A stretch of 64,000 bases of DNA from Nitrospira sp. CG24B (GCA_002869845.2 NEWS02000004.1:975715-1039714), one strand, 5' to 3'; numbered from the stretch's first letter, positions 36,420 through 45,299 are shown. Numbers and translations: made by a program. Notes: generated from the sequence alone by a model not told the origin.

Positions 36420-37651
36420 GAATACACTTGTACCTCAGGAATCGGAACGACAAACTTTCCTCCCCACTCCCGGATGAAGCTCATCTGCTGCATGACTTCT
36501 TCACGAATATTCCAGGGTAGAATCAGGAGATAGTCAGGACGTGTGTCGCGCACTCGTTCCGGCCCATAAATCGGAATATGCACGCCAGGGAGAAAATGCC
36601 CTTGCTTATGTGGGCTCCGGTCTACCGTGTAGTCAATGAGGTCCGTCCGAATTCCGCAATAGTTGAGCAACGTGTTCCCCTTTGCGGGAGCCCCATAACC
36701 TACAACGTGCTTGCCCTCCTGTTTCGCAGAGATGAGAAAGGACAGGACCTTCCGCTTCGTCGCCTCAACGCGCGGACCAAACGACAGATAGTGATTCAGC
36801 CGGCCAAATCCGGCGGCTTCTTCTCGCGATTTGAGTTCCTTTGCTCGTGCCTGTACCGGCTTGGAAGTATCGTCATTGTGGCACGCATAGATTCGCAGAG
36901 AGCCACCATGAGTCGATAGCTCCTCAACATCGAATAGTGTCATTCCATGACGAGCAAACACCTGCTCGACCGCCAAGAAAGAAAAATAGGAAAAGTGTTC
37001 ATGGTAGATGGTATCAAACTGGTTCTGTTGCATAAGCTGCAACAGATGAGGGAATTCCATAGTAATCAGGCCCGTTGGTTTCAGCAGCACTTTAAGCCCA
37101 TTCACGAAATCATTCAGATCCGGGACATGGGCCAGCACATTGTTCCCAATGATCAAATCGGCAGCCCATCCGTCAGCAGCTACATCCCGGGCCGTGTTCT
37201 CTCCAAAGAAGGCCACTTTCGTCTGAATCCCCTTCTTCTTCGCCACTTCAGCGATATTGGAAGCAGGCTCGACTCCCAACACAGGGATACCCCGTGACAC
37301 GAAGTTCTGCAAAAGATATCCGTCGTTACTGGCAATCTCCACAACCTTGGAACTGAGATCCAATCCGAATCGACCCACGATCATATCAACATAGGCTTTC
37401 GCGTGCGCCAGCCAGGAATCTGAAAATGATGAAAAATACGCGTAGTCGGAAAAAATATCGTGCGGCGCTGCGAATTGCTTGAGCTGAACCAGTAAGCACT
37501 TCTCGCACACATAGACATGCAATGGATAAAAGGGCTCCATACGATTCAACTGGTCTGGCTTAATGTAGGAATTGGCCAATGGAGACATACCAAGATCGAT
37601 GAACGTACGCTCAAGCGTCGCACCACAAGACCGACACCCTGATTGCCCCAT
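36416..37651 (-). CDS. sugar C-methyltransferase (TylC3/CloU-like class I)
   Basis: 411 residues. The N-terminal zinc ribbon CRSCG...CEKC (here CRSCG and VCEKCLLVQ) is followed by the SAM domain (VVEIASNDGYLLQNF, VLGVEPASNIAEVA) and the C-terminal alpha/beta domain with GYGAPAKGNTLLNYCG. This is the architecture of NDP-4-keto-6-deoxyhexose C3-methyltransferases, which make branched sugars. ATG 37651 follows AGGAGGGAG; the frame upstream of it is not used. Confidence 0.88.
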   Translation of the reverse strand: MGQSGCRSCGATLERTFIDLGMSPLANSYIKPDQLNRMEPFYPLHVYVCEKCLLVQLKQFAAPHDIFSDYAYFSSFSDSWLAHAKAYVDMIVGRFGLDLSSKVVEIASNDGYLLQNFVSRGIPVLGVEPASNIAEVAKKKGIQTKVAFFGENTARDVAADGWAADLIIGNNVLAHVPDLNDFVNGLKVLLKPTGLITMEFPHLLQLMQQNQFDTIYHEHFSYFSFLAVEQVFARHGMTLFDVEELSTHGGSLRIYACHNDDTSKPVQARAKELKSREEAAGFGRLNHYLSFGPRVEATKRKVLSFLISAKQEGKHVVGYGAPAKGNTLLNYCGIRTDLIDYTVDRSPHKQGHFLPGVHIPIYGPERVRDTRPDYLLILPWNIREEVMQQMSFIREWGGKFVVPIPEVQVYS

Positions 37652-37723
37652 ACTGATACTCCCTCCTACTAGCAAAGGATGTTTCCCAACGCCCAATACC
37701 CCATGCGACACCCGATCACGTCC

Positions 37724-38782
37724 TCAAGCATTGCTTCGCTCTTTCCACACAAAGTCATCTGTCAGTTGCCCACTCTCCCGCAATCGTTTTAGTGTGACGA
37801 GTCGGATCAACTCACCCGTTCGGAACTCATGGTCGCGAAACTGCATGGCCATGAGGCCATCACGGAGATCCTTCACGGCACTCTGAAGGTCAACCATTGG
37901 AAGAAATCCTTGCGCCAGCTTAGAAAACTTGTCAAAATTTACACGATATGAGCGCTTATCAGGCTGTGCATCTTTATTGATCGAAACCTCGACATTCGGC
38001 ACAAGATTGGCCACAGCCGCCGCCAAATCCTTCACCTGATAATTCCATGCATCGCTACCCACGTTGACTGTCAGAAAAGACCCACTATCTCGAGGATCTC
38101 GCTGTACGGCCCAATCAATTGCTCTTGCCATATCTTTCACGTGGATCAAGGGACGCCATGGTGTCCCATCACTCAGGATACTGATGCGTTTTGACGCAAG
38201 CGCGCCAGCCACAAAATCATTCAATACAAGATCCAATCGCAGCCGATCACTCATACCGCACGCTGTGGCAAACCGGAGACAGGTCGCTATGAAGCCTTCT
38301 GATGCAAGTGATGCCAGATCCTGCTCTGTTTGAACTTTCGATTTGGCATACGCCGTAAGTGGATTCAGCGCATCGTCCTCTCGGCGGGGACCACCTTCTG
38401 CAAATCCGTACACACTGCAGCTCGATGCGAATACAAACTTCTTCACGCCTGCTCGCTTTGCTTTCTCGGCAAGATTGATACTCGCTCGGTGGTTTATATC
38501 AAGGGTGACCTTTTCAAACGTGGCACCCATAGGATCGTTTGAGATGGCGCAGAGATGTACGATAGCGTCGACTTCTTCCAGAATCTTCGCAGAAACCTGT
38601 CGGATATCCCCGAAATATTGCTGATCGGCCAGACTTTCAGGAAGTCGAGACGCACCCGTTAAACAATGCGCAAAGTAACCCGCATCGTAACCGATAAGCG
38701 TTGCTTGAGGGTGGGACTCTCGCAAACGACGGAGTACTAATGGACCAACATAGCCCATGTTGCCTGTAACTAGAATCTTCAT
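37724..38782 (-). CDS. NAD(P)-dependent sugar epimerase/dehydratase (extended SDR)
   Basis: 352 residues. Nucleotide motif VTGNMGYVGPLVLRRL, then FASSCSVYGFAEGG and the catalytic Tyr-Lys pair in YAKSK. Extended-SDR family: may act as 4,6-dehydratase, 4-reductase or epimerase on an NDP-sugar. Position between rfbF and the C-methyltransferase suggests it makes or reduces the 4-keto intermediate. ATG is the first codon of the conserved MKILVTGNMGYVG. Confidence 0.85.
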   Translation of the reverse strand: MKILVTGNMGYVGPLVLRRLRESHPQATLIGYDAGYFAHCLTGASRLPESLADQQYFGDIRQVSAKILEEVDAIVHLCAISNDPMGATFEKVTLDINHRASINLAEKAKRAGVKKFVFASSCSVYGFAEGGPRREDDALNPLTAYAKSKVQTEQDLASLASEGFIATCLRFATACGMSDRLRLDLVLNDFVAGALASKRISILSDGTPWRPLIHVKDMARAIDWAVQRDPRDSGSFLTVNVGSDAWNYQVKDLAAAVANLVPNVEVSINKDAQPDKRSYRVNFDKFSKLAQGFLPMVDLQSAVKDLRDGLMAMQFRDHEFRTGELIRLVTLKRLRESGQLTDDFVWKERSNA

Positions 38783-39031
38783 GCCCTACCCCTTTGTTTA
38801 AGCGCCCTGTTTTTGCAACCGAACACAGCGTAAGCACCGAGGCCATTACTGGAATGACCGAGTGAGACAGCATTTACCAAATGGGTCGAATGCTAGACAA
38901 TTCTCAAGACTCAATCTACTCCAAACTTTCTCTTCCTGGAATAACTGCTGCGCCCCCAGGACTTTCTCAGCCCTTTCCAACAGTGACTTTATGGATGAGA
39001 AGGGCATGCAATGATCTGAAAATTAATCGTT

Positions 39032-39805
39032 TTACCACACCTTCCATGGAGCCTTTGACGACTGCCATAACTCCTCCAAATAATTCTTCTCTTTCAGCGT
39101 ATCCATACAGGACCAGAAACGATCATGCCGATAGCCCATCAATTGATTATCTTTCGTGAGCTGCTGGATGGGATCTCTCTCCCACACAGTTTCATCATCT
39201 TTAATGTAATCAATGGCTTTATGCTCGAGAACATAGAAGCCGCCATTGATCCAGCCTTCCTCGCCATGCGGCTTCTCACTGAAGTCGATGATGTGATCGT
39301 GATCAAACACAAGTCGACCAAATCGTGCAGGAGGCAGGACGGACGTTACGGTGGCCAGCTTTCCGTGAGCCTTATGAAACTTAATGGTAGCTTGAATGTC
39401 GACATCTGAGACCCCGTCTCCATACGTAAACAGAAACGTTTCATTCTCGCCTATCCATTTTTTGAGCTGTCTAAGCCGGCCTCCCGTCTGAGTGTGCAAA
39501 CCGGTATCGACGAGATGCACCTTCCAGTCTTCGTGCCGTTTTCCGTCATGAATTGTCGTCTTTCCACTCCCAAGATCGACTGAAATATCTTTATTGAACG
39601 CATAGAAGTTGAGAAAATATTCTTTGATCATCTCTCCCTTGTAGCCAAGACCGATAATAAATTCCTTTATCCCGTGAGCGGCATAAATCTTCATAATATG
39701 CCACAGGATCGGTTTTCCGCCGATTTCAACCATCGGTTTCGGTCGCAGAGTGGTCTCTTCGGATAGTCGAGTTCCCCATCCTCCTGCTAGAATTACTGCC
39801 TTCAT
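39032..39805 (-). CDS. rfbF: glucose-1-phosphate cytidylyltransferase
   Basis: 257 residues. N-terminus MKAVILAGGWGTRLSEETTLRPKPMVEIGG is the family signature, followed by the catalytic HDRF..MDTLKEK region (MDTLKEKNYLEELW at the end) and GDGVSDVDI. It makes CDP-glucose, the first step of CDP-3,6-dideoxyhexose and related sugars. ATG 39805 has AGGAGG 8 bases upstream; an ATG at 39811 is also possible. First gene of the minus-strand polysaccharide operon. No CDP-glucose 4,6-dehydratase of RfbG type lies beside it. Confidence 0.93.
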   Translation of the reverse strand: MKAVILAGGWGTRLSEETTLRPKPMVEIGGKPILWHIMKIYAAHGIKEFIIGLGYKGEMIKEYFLNFYAFNKDISVDLGSGKTTIHDGKRHEDWKVHLVDTGLHTQTGGRLRQLKKWIGENETFLFTYGDGVSDVDIQATIKFHKAHGKLATVTSVLPPARFGRLVFDHDHIIDFSEKPHGEEGWINGGFYVLEHKAIDYIKDDETVWERDPIQQLTKDNQLMGYRHDRFWSCMDTLKEKNYLEELWQSSKAPWKVW

Positions 39806-39907
39806 GCTCATTTCCTCCTCCATCAGGCTCCAACACTTGAAAGGGATCCTCAATCGAAAGCTTTTAAGAACGAATCGACGATCGTATCCTACGGAGTTCA
39901 CGCCGCA

Positions 39908-40099
39908 TCATCTTGGAGCTAATTGGCTGATCTCAAGCGCAACTCGTACCTGGATCGCGATCGTGCGCAGAAGCACCATCACTCTTTGATGCCCAGACAC
40001 CTCTCGAATAAACTCGGTCTCAAGTCCGACGAATGGGCCATCCTTCATTTGGGCAAGTTGACCGTGCTTAGCTCCTTCAACCTCTCCTGTACGCGAGCT
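39908..40099 (-). pseudogene. NusG/RfaH/LoaP-family antiterminator remnant (KOW domain)
   Basis: Minus-strand open frame of 63 codons, ending with TGA at 39908-39910. The residues GQLAQMKDGPFVGLETEF, then REVSGHQRVMVLLRTIAIQVRV match the C-terminal KOW domain of NusG paralogues, with GPF.GLE as its hallmark. An ATG at 40048 would give a 46-residue KOW-only protein. The NGN domain is not readable; upstream frames up to ~40185 hold weak traces (TRGV, KEEGEAL) in shifted frames. Read as a decayed NusG-like regulator in the leader of the polysaccharide operon. Confidence 0.6.
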
Positions 40100-40471
40100 T
40101 CAGGGCTTCCCCTTCTTCCTTTATAGGACATCAATCGATCGCAATCTCGACCTCTAGAGCGGTTACTCCGAACTCCTCTGGTATGCGTCACCGCTCATGA
40201 TAGTGCTTCAAATAGATTGATTCAGAAAATATAGATACGCTGAAACAGAACAGCAGGTCAGCTCTTACCTTGTATCAAATAATTCTCCGTTTATTGCAAC
40301 AGTGATAAGAAACACTGCACTCCTATACAGGAGGATAATCTGCTCAGCTTGCTTTTCATAGTTTGACTTTGGAATAAGTACATACCATTGCATCTCACAA
40401 CATCTCAATCTGATTGTAGAATGAATCGTTCAATAGGTCACGCCTCTCATCTGTGTGATCTGAAGCCTTAG

Positions 40472-40483
40472 CATGCTACCGCC
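40472..40483 (-). promoter_or_regulatory. ops-like element (GGCGGTAGCATG)
   Basis: Minus strand reads GGCGGTAGCATG, matching 11 of 12 bases of the E. coli ops element GGCGGTAGCGTG that recruits RfaH to paused polymerase. The next base, C, also matches. It lies between the candidate promoter and the NusG-like remnant, some 670 bp before rfbF. Use of ops-type control in this organism is inferred; the match alone is direct. Confidence 0.5.
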
Positions 40484-40509
40484 ATACCGGCATCCACCGG
40501 ATCTTTGAG

Positions 40510-40538
40510 TTTCTAATAAACTATGCTCTCCAAGTCAA
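40510..40538 (-). promoter_or_regulatory. candidate sigma70 promoter of the polysaccharide operon
   Basis: Minus strand TTGACT (-35, 40533-40538) and TAGAAA (-10, 40510-40515), 17 bp apart. A transcript from near 40503 would carry the ops-like element at about +20 to +32, then the NusG remnant, then rfbF. The -10 box matches only 4 of 6. Confidence 0.4.
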
Positions 40539-40910
40539 CTTGACATGAGAGACAGTCTTCACAAAACAACGACTATTCTTCCTGGGGAACCCCTCGATCA
40601 ACACATAAATACCAGCAGCCCAAAACTTTCACCCTGCCGATACCGCTCCTTCCTCGTCACAGAACAACGTGAATGATAAGTCGTTGAGTTGAGACCTCCT
40701 CCTCTGAGACTTCTATATGTCTAAGCCTTAGTCTTTTGGCATGAGCCATCAGAAGACTGGTGACCCTCGCTGCAAAAATACCAGCTTGTGGATTACCTAG
40801 ATATCCAAAGTACGGTGGTGCGAATCTCGATTAGAGGCATACGCATGATATTCGATCCTCTTGCTTGATACCTCCTAAACTTGTGGAGACGGTCAGTGCG
40901 TGCAGGGAAC

Positions 40911-41264
40911 TTAGAACATGAACTTAAGTCCTACGAAATGGGTGACATGGCTGCTTGAATCTCCAATTGGAAGCTTTCTTGTCCAGCGTACTTCAGCAAG
41001 CGTTGGTGTGTCAGCAATCGTTATGGGTGTTGGCACATAGACTTTCAATACCTGCTTAATATCCGGGGCTTGGTCCATAAGAACCAACATACCTCCGCTA
41101 CTAATATTCAGCGATAGCGCTTTCCCCCCCTTAACAAGATGAGCATTCCCTGCCTCTAGCGCTGTCATCTCATAAAGAATTGGCCTCAGCAGTGCCGCGC
41201 GCTCACTATGATTTTCATAGCTATCCCTTATCGGCCACTCCCATTCCATTGGCTTCACATCCAT
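40911..41264 (-). CDS. PilZ-domain protein
   Basis: 117 residues. The c-di-GMP motif D/NxSxxG is present as NISSGG in ALSLNISSGGMLVL, and EVRWTRKLP with HFVGLKFMF closes the barrel as in PilZ domains. The upstream arginine motif is RAALLR, with four residues between the arginines instead of three, so binding may be altered. It could link c-di-GMP to the polysaccharide locus next door. Start MDVKPMEW. Confidence 0.75.
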   Translation of the reverse strand: MDVKPMEWEWPIRDSYENHSERAALLRPILYEMTALEAGNAHLVKGGKALSLNISSGGMLVLMDQAPDIKQVLKVYVPTPITIADTPTLAEVRWTRKLPIGDSSSHVTHFVGLKFMF

Positions 41265-41596
41265 TCCTCTTCCCCTCTCATAAGAAATCGTTGTACGACT
41301 TTTCCCATTTAATCTGGGATCTTAACCTGCCTATGGGCTATCCAGCATTCAGCAAGGCGATGCTCAAACTAGCTCCCTAACCTGACCACAAACCTAGGTG
41401 GAATATTAGGGATCGCTTCCAGAATCAACAATACCGATGACGTAGGCTGCTTTCCCAAAGGTATATGTTGACTCCCTCGAAAGTGTTAGGTACTATTCCT
41501 GTATCCTAAGCTTGGTTGTGGTCAAGTTAAGCCATTTATCACTGAGGCTCGATGCTACACTAAGTTTCCACCGTCTTGTGATGCCCTGATCGTATT
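41265..41596. other. divergent intergenic region
   Basis: 332 bp between the PilZ gene (minus) and the LuxR-type gene (plus). No gene seen. It should contain both promoters, but I see no hexamers worth naming. Confidence 0.4.
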
Positions 41597-42205
41597 ATGC
41601 CAGAACCAGTTAAAGGTATTGATCAAACGGATGCTCTTGCTGATCAGCGGGCAGGATCTGGGATAGTGGTGCTATCGGCATCTATGCAACTCCTACATAT
41701 GAATCGACAAGCTACAGAACTCGCCAAAAAGATCAATGCTGTCGAGCATGGAAGAACTACTACGATTTCAGCGCATGGAGTCCTCCCGACGGCTCTAACT
41801 GAACTTTGTTCGGAAATCATAAAAGCTCTTCACATACGCACAGAGGCCAAGGATTGGGAACAATTCGAACTCAAGCGTGTGACAGGCGACCCTAATCAGC
41901 CTATCCTTCTGAGAGGCTTCGGTTTGCCAGATCGAGGAGGCATCCAAAACGCCAGGCTTGTGGTTACCATGGAAGAATTAGGGCGAAAACAAAACCTCAA
42001 TACCGAACATGCTCGAGAACGTTTTCAGTTGACTAACCGCGAGCAGTCAGTCGTTGAACATCTGGCAAAGGGCTGGACCAATAAGGAAATCGCTAATGCC
42101 CTCCTGATTACTGAACAAACGGTCAAAGAACACATTAAGCACATCATGCGAAAGACCAACGCGACCACCCGCACTGGAATTCTCGTTCACATCTTCAACT
42201 CTTGA
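41597..42205 (+). CDS. LuxR-type regulator with PAS-like N-terminal domain
   Basis: 202 residues. N-terminal ~130 residues begin VVLSASMQLLHMNRQA, a PAS-like pattern, and end in LVVTMEELG. C-terminal GerE/LuxR helix-turn-helix: FQLTNREQSVVEHLAKGWTNKEIANALLITEQTVKEHIKHIMRK. No receiver domain, so it probably senses a ligand or redox state directly. Located next to the PilZ gene and the polysaccharide operon leader, which may be its targets. Confidence 0.85.
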   Translation: MPEPVKGIDQTDALADQRAGSGIVVLSASMQLLHMNRQATELAKKINAVEHGRTTTISAHGVLPTALTELCSEIIKALHIRTEAKDWEQFELKRVTGDPNQPILLRGFGLPDRGGIQNARLVVTMEELGRKQNLNTEHARERFQLTNREQSVVEHLAKGWTNKEIANALLITEQTVKEHIKHIMRKTNATTRTGILVHIFNS

Positions 42206-42399
42206 CGCGCTTAATCCTACGGCCTTCCAGATTTTTCGAGCTCCTCAAACTGTGTCAATAGCGCAACAGTGAGTTGAGATTGACACAATTCATCCAAGAT
42301 GATTCCAGAAATATTTCTTATTTCAATTGCAGTTACAGAGTATATTTGCATGGCCTATCATTTGCAGATCCGACATACCATTGACGGAGGGTGGATGGC

Positions 42400-42900
42400 A
42401 TGAACTGCGGTATGCTCACAAAAGGCTTGGTGCTGGGGTTATTAGGGGCAGTAGTCCTTGCTTCAGGTTGTACAACCGGTCCTTCATCACAAATAACCGA
42501 ACTGAAAAATAGCGGCTTCATGTCACTGTGGAATACCTATGCCGATTGTAAATCAACCTCTAACTTAGCCCAGGCAACTGCAGATCTGACGCAGCTGCGT
42601 TCAGCTAGCCAAATAGCAGAGGCACGCGAAGGGTTTGTCTTGCCGCTGCCAACTCACCTTGAGCGGCTAGTGGCCAATCCAACGAGTCGGGTAGCAGTCG
42701 ATGTGGAGGCGATGGTTGCCGCTTGTGCCCTACACACCGGAGAGCTCGCCTTTAATCAAGGGCAGATTGATATCGCTCGTGACCTTCTGGTCTCGGTCAC
42801 CAAGCTTCATAAGGAAGAAATTTCCTATTACGTCCTAAAGGCAAAGACGTTGCTGGCCAAACTTGGGCATGGGGTCAACGTTTCCTTCAACGCTCGTTAG
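42400..42900 (+). CDS. putative lipoprotein of unknown function
   Basis: 166 residues from ATG 42400 (GGAGG 9 bases upstream; a GTG at 42391 is in frame). Signal with lipobox VLASGC, Cys ~24, so an outer- or inner-membrane lipoprotein. The rest is helical with TPR-like spacing (AFNQGQIDIARDLLVSVTKLHKEE). No family recognised. Its stop overlaps the end of the convergent glgA by 3 bases. Confidence 0.65.
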   Translation: MNCGMLTKGLVLGLLGAVVLASGCTTGPSSQITELKNSGFMSLWNTYADCKSTSNLAQATADLTQLRSASQIAEAREGFVLPLPTHLERLVANPTSRVAVDVEAMVAACALHTGELAFNQGQIDIARDLLVSVTKLHKEEISYYVLKAKTLLAKLGHGVNVSFNAR

Positions 42901-44384
42901 TTCTCTTTTTTCCCTCCCTGCAGTCCTCGATATAAATCTACATAGAGTTTCGCCGATCGATCCCAAGACAGGTCAACCTTCATTCCTGCGTTGATCAAGG
43001 ATTGCCATGTCTGCCGCTCTTTGTACACATGAAGCGAGAGTACGAGCGCGGAGAGGAGAGAGTCCGTCGAAGCATCAATGAAGTGAAAACCAGTTGCACG
43101 TCCAGATTTGATCGTCGAAGGTCGAAAGGGAATAACGGTATCCGCCAATCCTCCGGTACGGCGCACAATAGGCACCGTGCCATACCGAAGGCTATACAGT
43201 TGACTTAATCCACATGGCTCATAGCGAGACGGCATGATTAACATGTCCGACCCAGCTTCAATGCGATGCGCCATCCCTTCATTAAAACCAAGGCATAAGC
43301 CAATCCGATCAGGATATCTGGCTTGGGCTGCAATAAATTGCTGTTCCAAATGGTGATCCCCCGTACCAAGCACGACAGTTTGTATGTCTAAAGACATAAG
43401 CTCAGGAATCACATCTATTAAGAGATCAAAGCCCTTCTGAAAGGTCAGCCGACCGATCACAGCCAACAAGGGGACATCACGATTCGGCAGTTTCAGCTCC
43501 CTCTGTAGCGCTCGCTTGCATGCTCGTTTCCCCGACAAATCAGCAGCCGTATACTGTGCCGGCAAGTAGGAATCGCTCTCTGGGTTCCAAGCATCGATAT
43601 CGATACCATTTGTAATCCCCTTGACACCATCCGCACGACTTGCCAGCACACCTTCAAGACCACATCCATATTCTGCGGTCATGATCTCCTGCGCATAAGT
43701 AGGACTCACCGTGGAAACAGTATCTGAAAAAATGATGCCGCCCTTCAGACAATTGACCGACCCATAGAACTCGAGGCCACTCGGGGAAAACAGTGACGGA
43801 GGAAGCCCCAGCTTCGCAAACTGCTGGCCAGGGAAAATTCCTTGATATCCCATATTGTGCAGGGTCAAGAGCACTTTCAGCTGATCGAGCCCCTTATACT
43901 CGTGAGGGAGCGTCTTCAGATACACTGCGCACAAAGCCGTCTGCCAATCGTGCAAGTGCAGCACATCAACCTTCTCCCCTCGGGTCTCCATCAACCCACG
44001 CACTATTTCGAGGGCGGCACGACAAAAGAGGATAAACCGCTCGAGGTTGTCCGGATAATCGTGATGGTCTTGTTGGTAAAGCCCCGGGCGATCAAAATAG
44101 GGATCGTACCGCACGAATAGTACTCGCAACCGATGCAATGCACCTGTCACCGGTACGTTCTCTTCTTCTACCGTGATATCGACAGGCTTCCCATCAACCG
44201 GAATAGACAGTCGCATGGCCAATTGACGAGATTCACCGGCTGCTCGACCTCGGTAATCGGGCATCACCAATATCACATGATGCCCCAACTTCGTCAGCTC
44301 GATCGCCAACGCGCCGACCACGTCAGCCAATCCACCCGTCTTGGCGTACGGAACGGCCTCTGAGGCTGCCATCACGATGTTCAA
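42897..44384 (-). CDS. glgA: glycogen synthase (ADP-glucose type, GT5)
   Basis: 495 residues. N-terminal ADP-glucose site KTGGLADVVGALAIEL, then HDWQTALCAVYLKTLP, GITNGIDIDAWNPESD, IGRLTFQKGFDLL, and MPSRYEPCGLSQLYSLRYGTVPIVRRTGGLADTV with the conserved Glu. Elongates alpha-1,4-glucan with ADP-glucose. No glgC, glgB or glgP is seen in the window. Isolated on the minus strand next to small genes. Confidence 0.95.
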   Translation of the reverse strand: MNIVMAASEAVPYAKTGGLADVVGALAIELTKLGHHVILVMPDYRGRAAGESRQLAMRLSIPVDGKPVDITVEEENVPVTGALHRLRVLFVRYDPYFDRPGLYQQDHHDYPDNLERFILFCRAALEIVRGLMETRGEKVDVLHLHDWQTALCAVYLKTLPHEYKGLDQLKVLLTLHNMGYQGIFPGQQFAKLGLPPSLFSPSGLEFYGSVNCLKGGIIFSDTVSTVSPTYAQEIMTAEYGCGLEGVLASRADGVKGITNGIDIDAWNPESDSYLPAQYTAADLSGKRACKRALQRELKLPNRDVPLLAVIGRLTFQKGFDLLIDVIPELMSLDIQTVVLGTGDHHLEQQFIAAQARYPDRIGLCLGFNEGMAHRIEAGSDMLIMPSRYEPCGLSQLYSLRYGTVPIVRRTGGLADTVIPFRPSTIKSGRATGFHFIDASTDSLLSALVLSLHVYKERQTWQSLINAGMKVDLSWDRSAKLYVDLYRGLQGGKKEN

Positions 44385-44429
44385 ACCACCTCCTGATGTG
44401 ATTGTCCTGCGGGGTATTAAGCGGAAGGC

Positions 44430-44921
44430 CTAGGGTCTGGAAACTTCGTCAAGCCGGGTTTTGAACCGATCCTCATAGGCCCAGGTTTTTGCAAGGGCAT
44501 GCAACTCCTCGGTCTTGAGCTCCTCCTTATAGACAAGGCGATCATCGAGAAATACCAGAAGCCAACCACGATCCGGGTATGCGAAATACACTCCTTCGCC
44601 CGCATGCACGCCAGCCTTCCACCCCCGCGGAGCCTCTCCTGTTGCCACGCGTGATCGAGGAATCACGCTGAAGTCCGGCATCACAAAAAAGTGGCTGAAC
44701 TCACTGTGATAAAGCGGCGGTTTTCCCCAGGCGTTTACCACTGCCCTCGTGGTGATTTGATCCAGCACAAGGCTATTAGCTTGCACCAGCTGTTCTTGCT
44801 GCTCCAACGTCGGCATGCTCTTGCAGCCCACGATCAATCCGAGTAGTAACACTCCACATACGCACCGTATCACCTTTGTCAGGACACCAGAAATGTTGGT
44901 CACGTTGTATCCTACCCTCAC
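44430..44921 (-). CDS. putative lipoprotein
   Basis: 163 residues, signal LLLGLIVGC (Cys ~33) as lipobox. The remainder holds LDQITTRAVVNAWGKPPLYHSEFSHFFVMPDFSV and GVYFAYPDRGWLLVFLDDRLVYKEEL, a compact beta-type pattern. I recognise no family. Start overlaps the stop of the upstream DUF971 gene by four bases. Confidence 0.65.
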   Translation of the reverse strand: MRVGYNVTNISGVLTKVIRCVCGVLLLGLIVGCKSMPTLEQQEQLVQANSLVLDQITTRAVVNAWGKPPLYHSEFSHFFVMPDFSVIPRSRVATGEAPRGWKAGVHAGEGVYFAYPDRGWLLVFLDDRLVYKEELKTEELHALAKTWAYEDRFKTRLDEVSRP

Positions 44922-45274
44922 ATGAGCCGTCTGGATTTTGGCTCAACTGGTTTCACCGGCTGACAGACGTCGCACTGACACAATTGTCGTAGCAATGAAT
45001 AGGAATAGATACCGGTATCGTGGCCGTCACTCCATTTGAACTGAAACGCGTAGCGCCCCACCGACTCAATGTCCTGGAGCATAATCAAGATCGGCACATC
45101 CTCTGACTTGAGACGCCGCTCGCCTGTCCACTCATCGACACAGGCCGCGCAGGGACAGTGCTGTCTGAGATAACGAACCGAATACATCCCCTTATGGCCA
45201 TCGCTCCACTGGATTCCTAACACTCCCTTGTCGAGCCACTCCATATCTCGAGGCTCAAGAGCCGTGGCTGTCAT
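44918..45274 (-). CDS. DUF971 family protein
   Basis: 118 residues from ATG 45274 (GAGAGGTG in front; a longer frame to 45376 overlaps recO). DUF971/GBBH-N domain: LGIQWSDGHKGMYSVRYLRQHCPCAACVDEWTGE and FQFKWSDGHDTGIYSYSLLRQLCQC. The paired Cys may bind metal. Related domains sit in gamma-butyrobetaine hydroxylases and next to Mrp/iron-sulfur genes. Function unproven. Confidence 0.85.
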   Translation of the reverse strand: MTATALEPRDMEWLDKGVLGIQWSDGHKGMYSVRYLRQHCPCAACVDEWTGERRLKSEDVPILIMLQDIESVGRYAFQFKWSDGHDTGIYSYSLLRQLCQCDVCQPVKPVEPKSRRLM

Positions 45275-45299
45275 ATGTTCACCTCTCATCGTGTCTTGC

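Larger units (their letters stand above)
40100..40910. other. long AT-rich leader/intergenic region upstream of the polysaccharide operon
   Basis: About 0.8 kb with no full-length gene, lower in GC than its flanks. On the minus strand it holds the promoter and ops-like motif reported separately. The rest (40540-40910) shows nothing that I can name. It separates the PilZ gene from the polysaccharide operon; both are on the minus strand. Confidence 0.55.

Noticed and set aside
39923..40126. 67-codon plus-strand frame upstream of rfbF
   Set aside because: It lies opposite the NusG-like remnant, and only the minus strand shows conserved residues.
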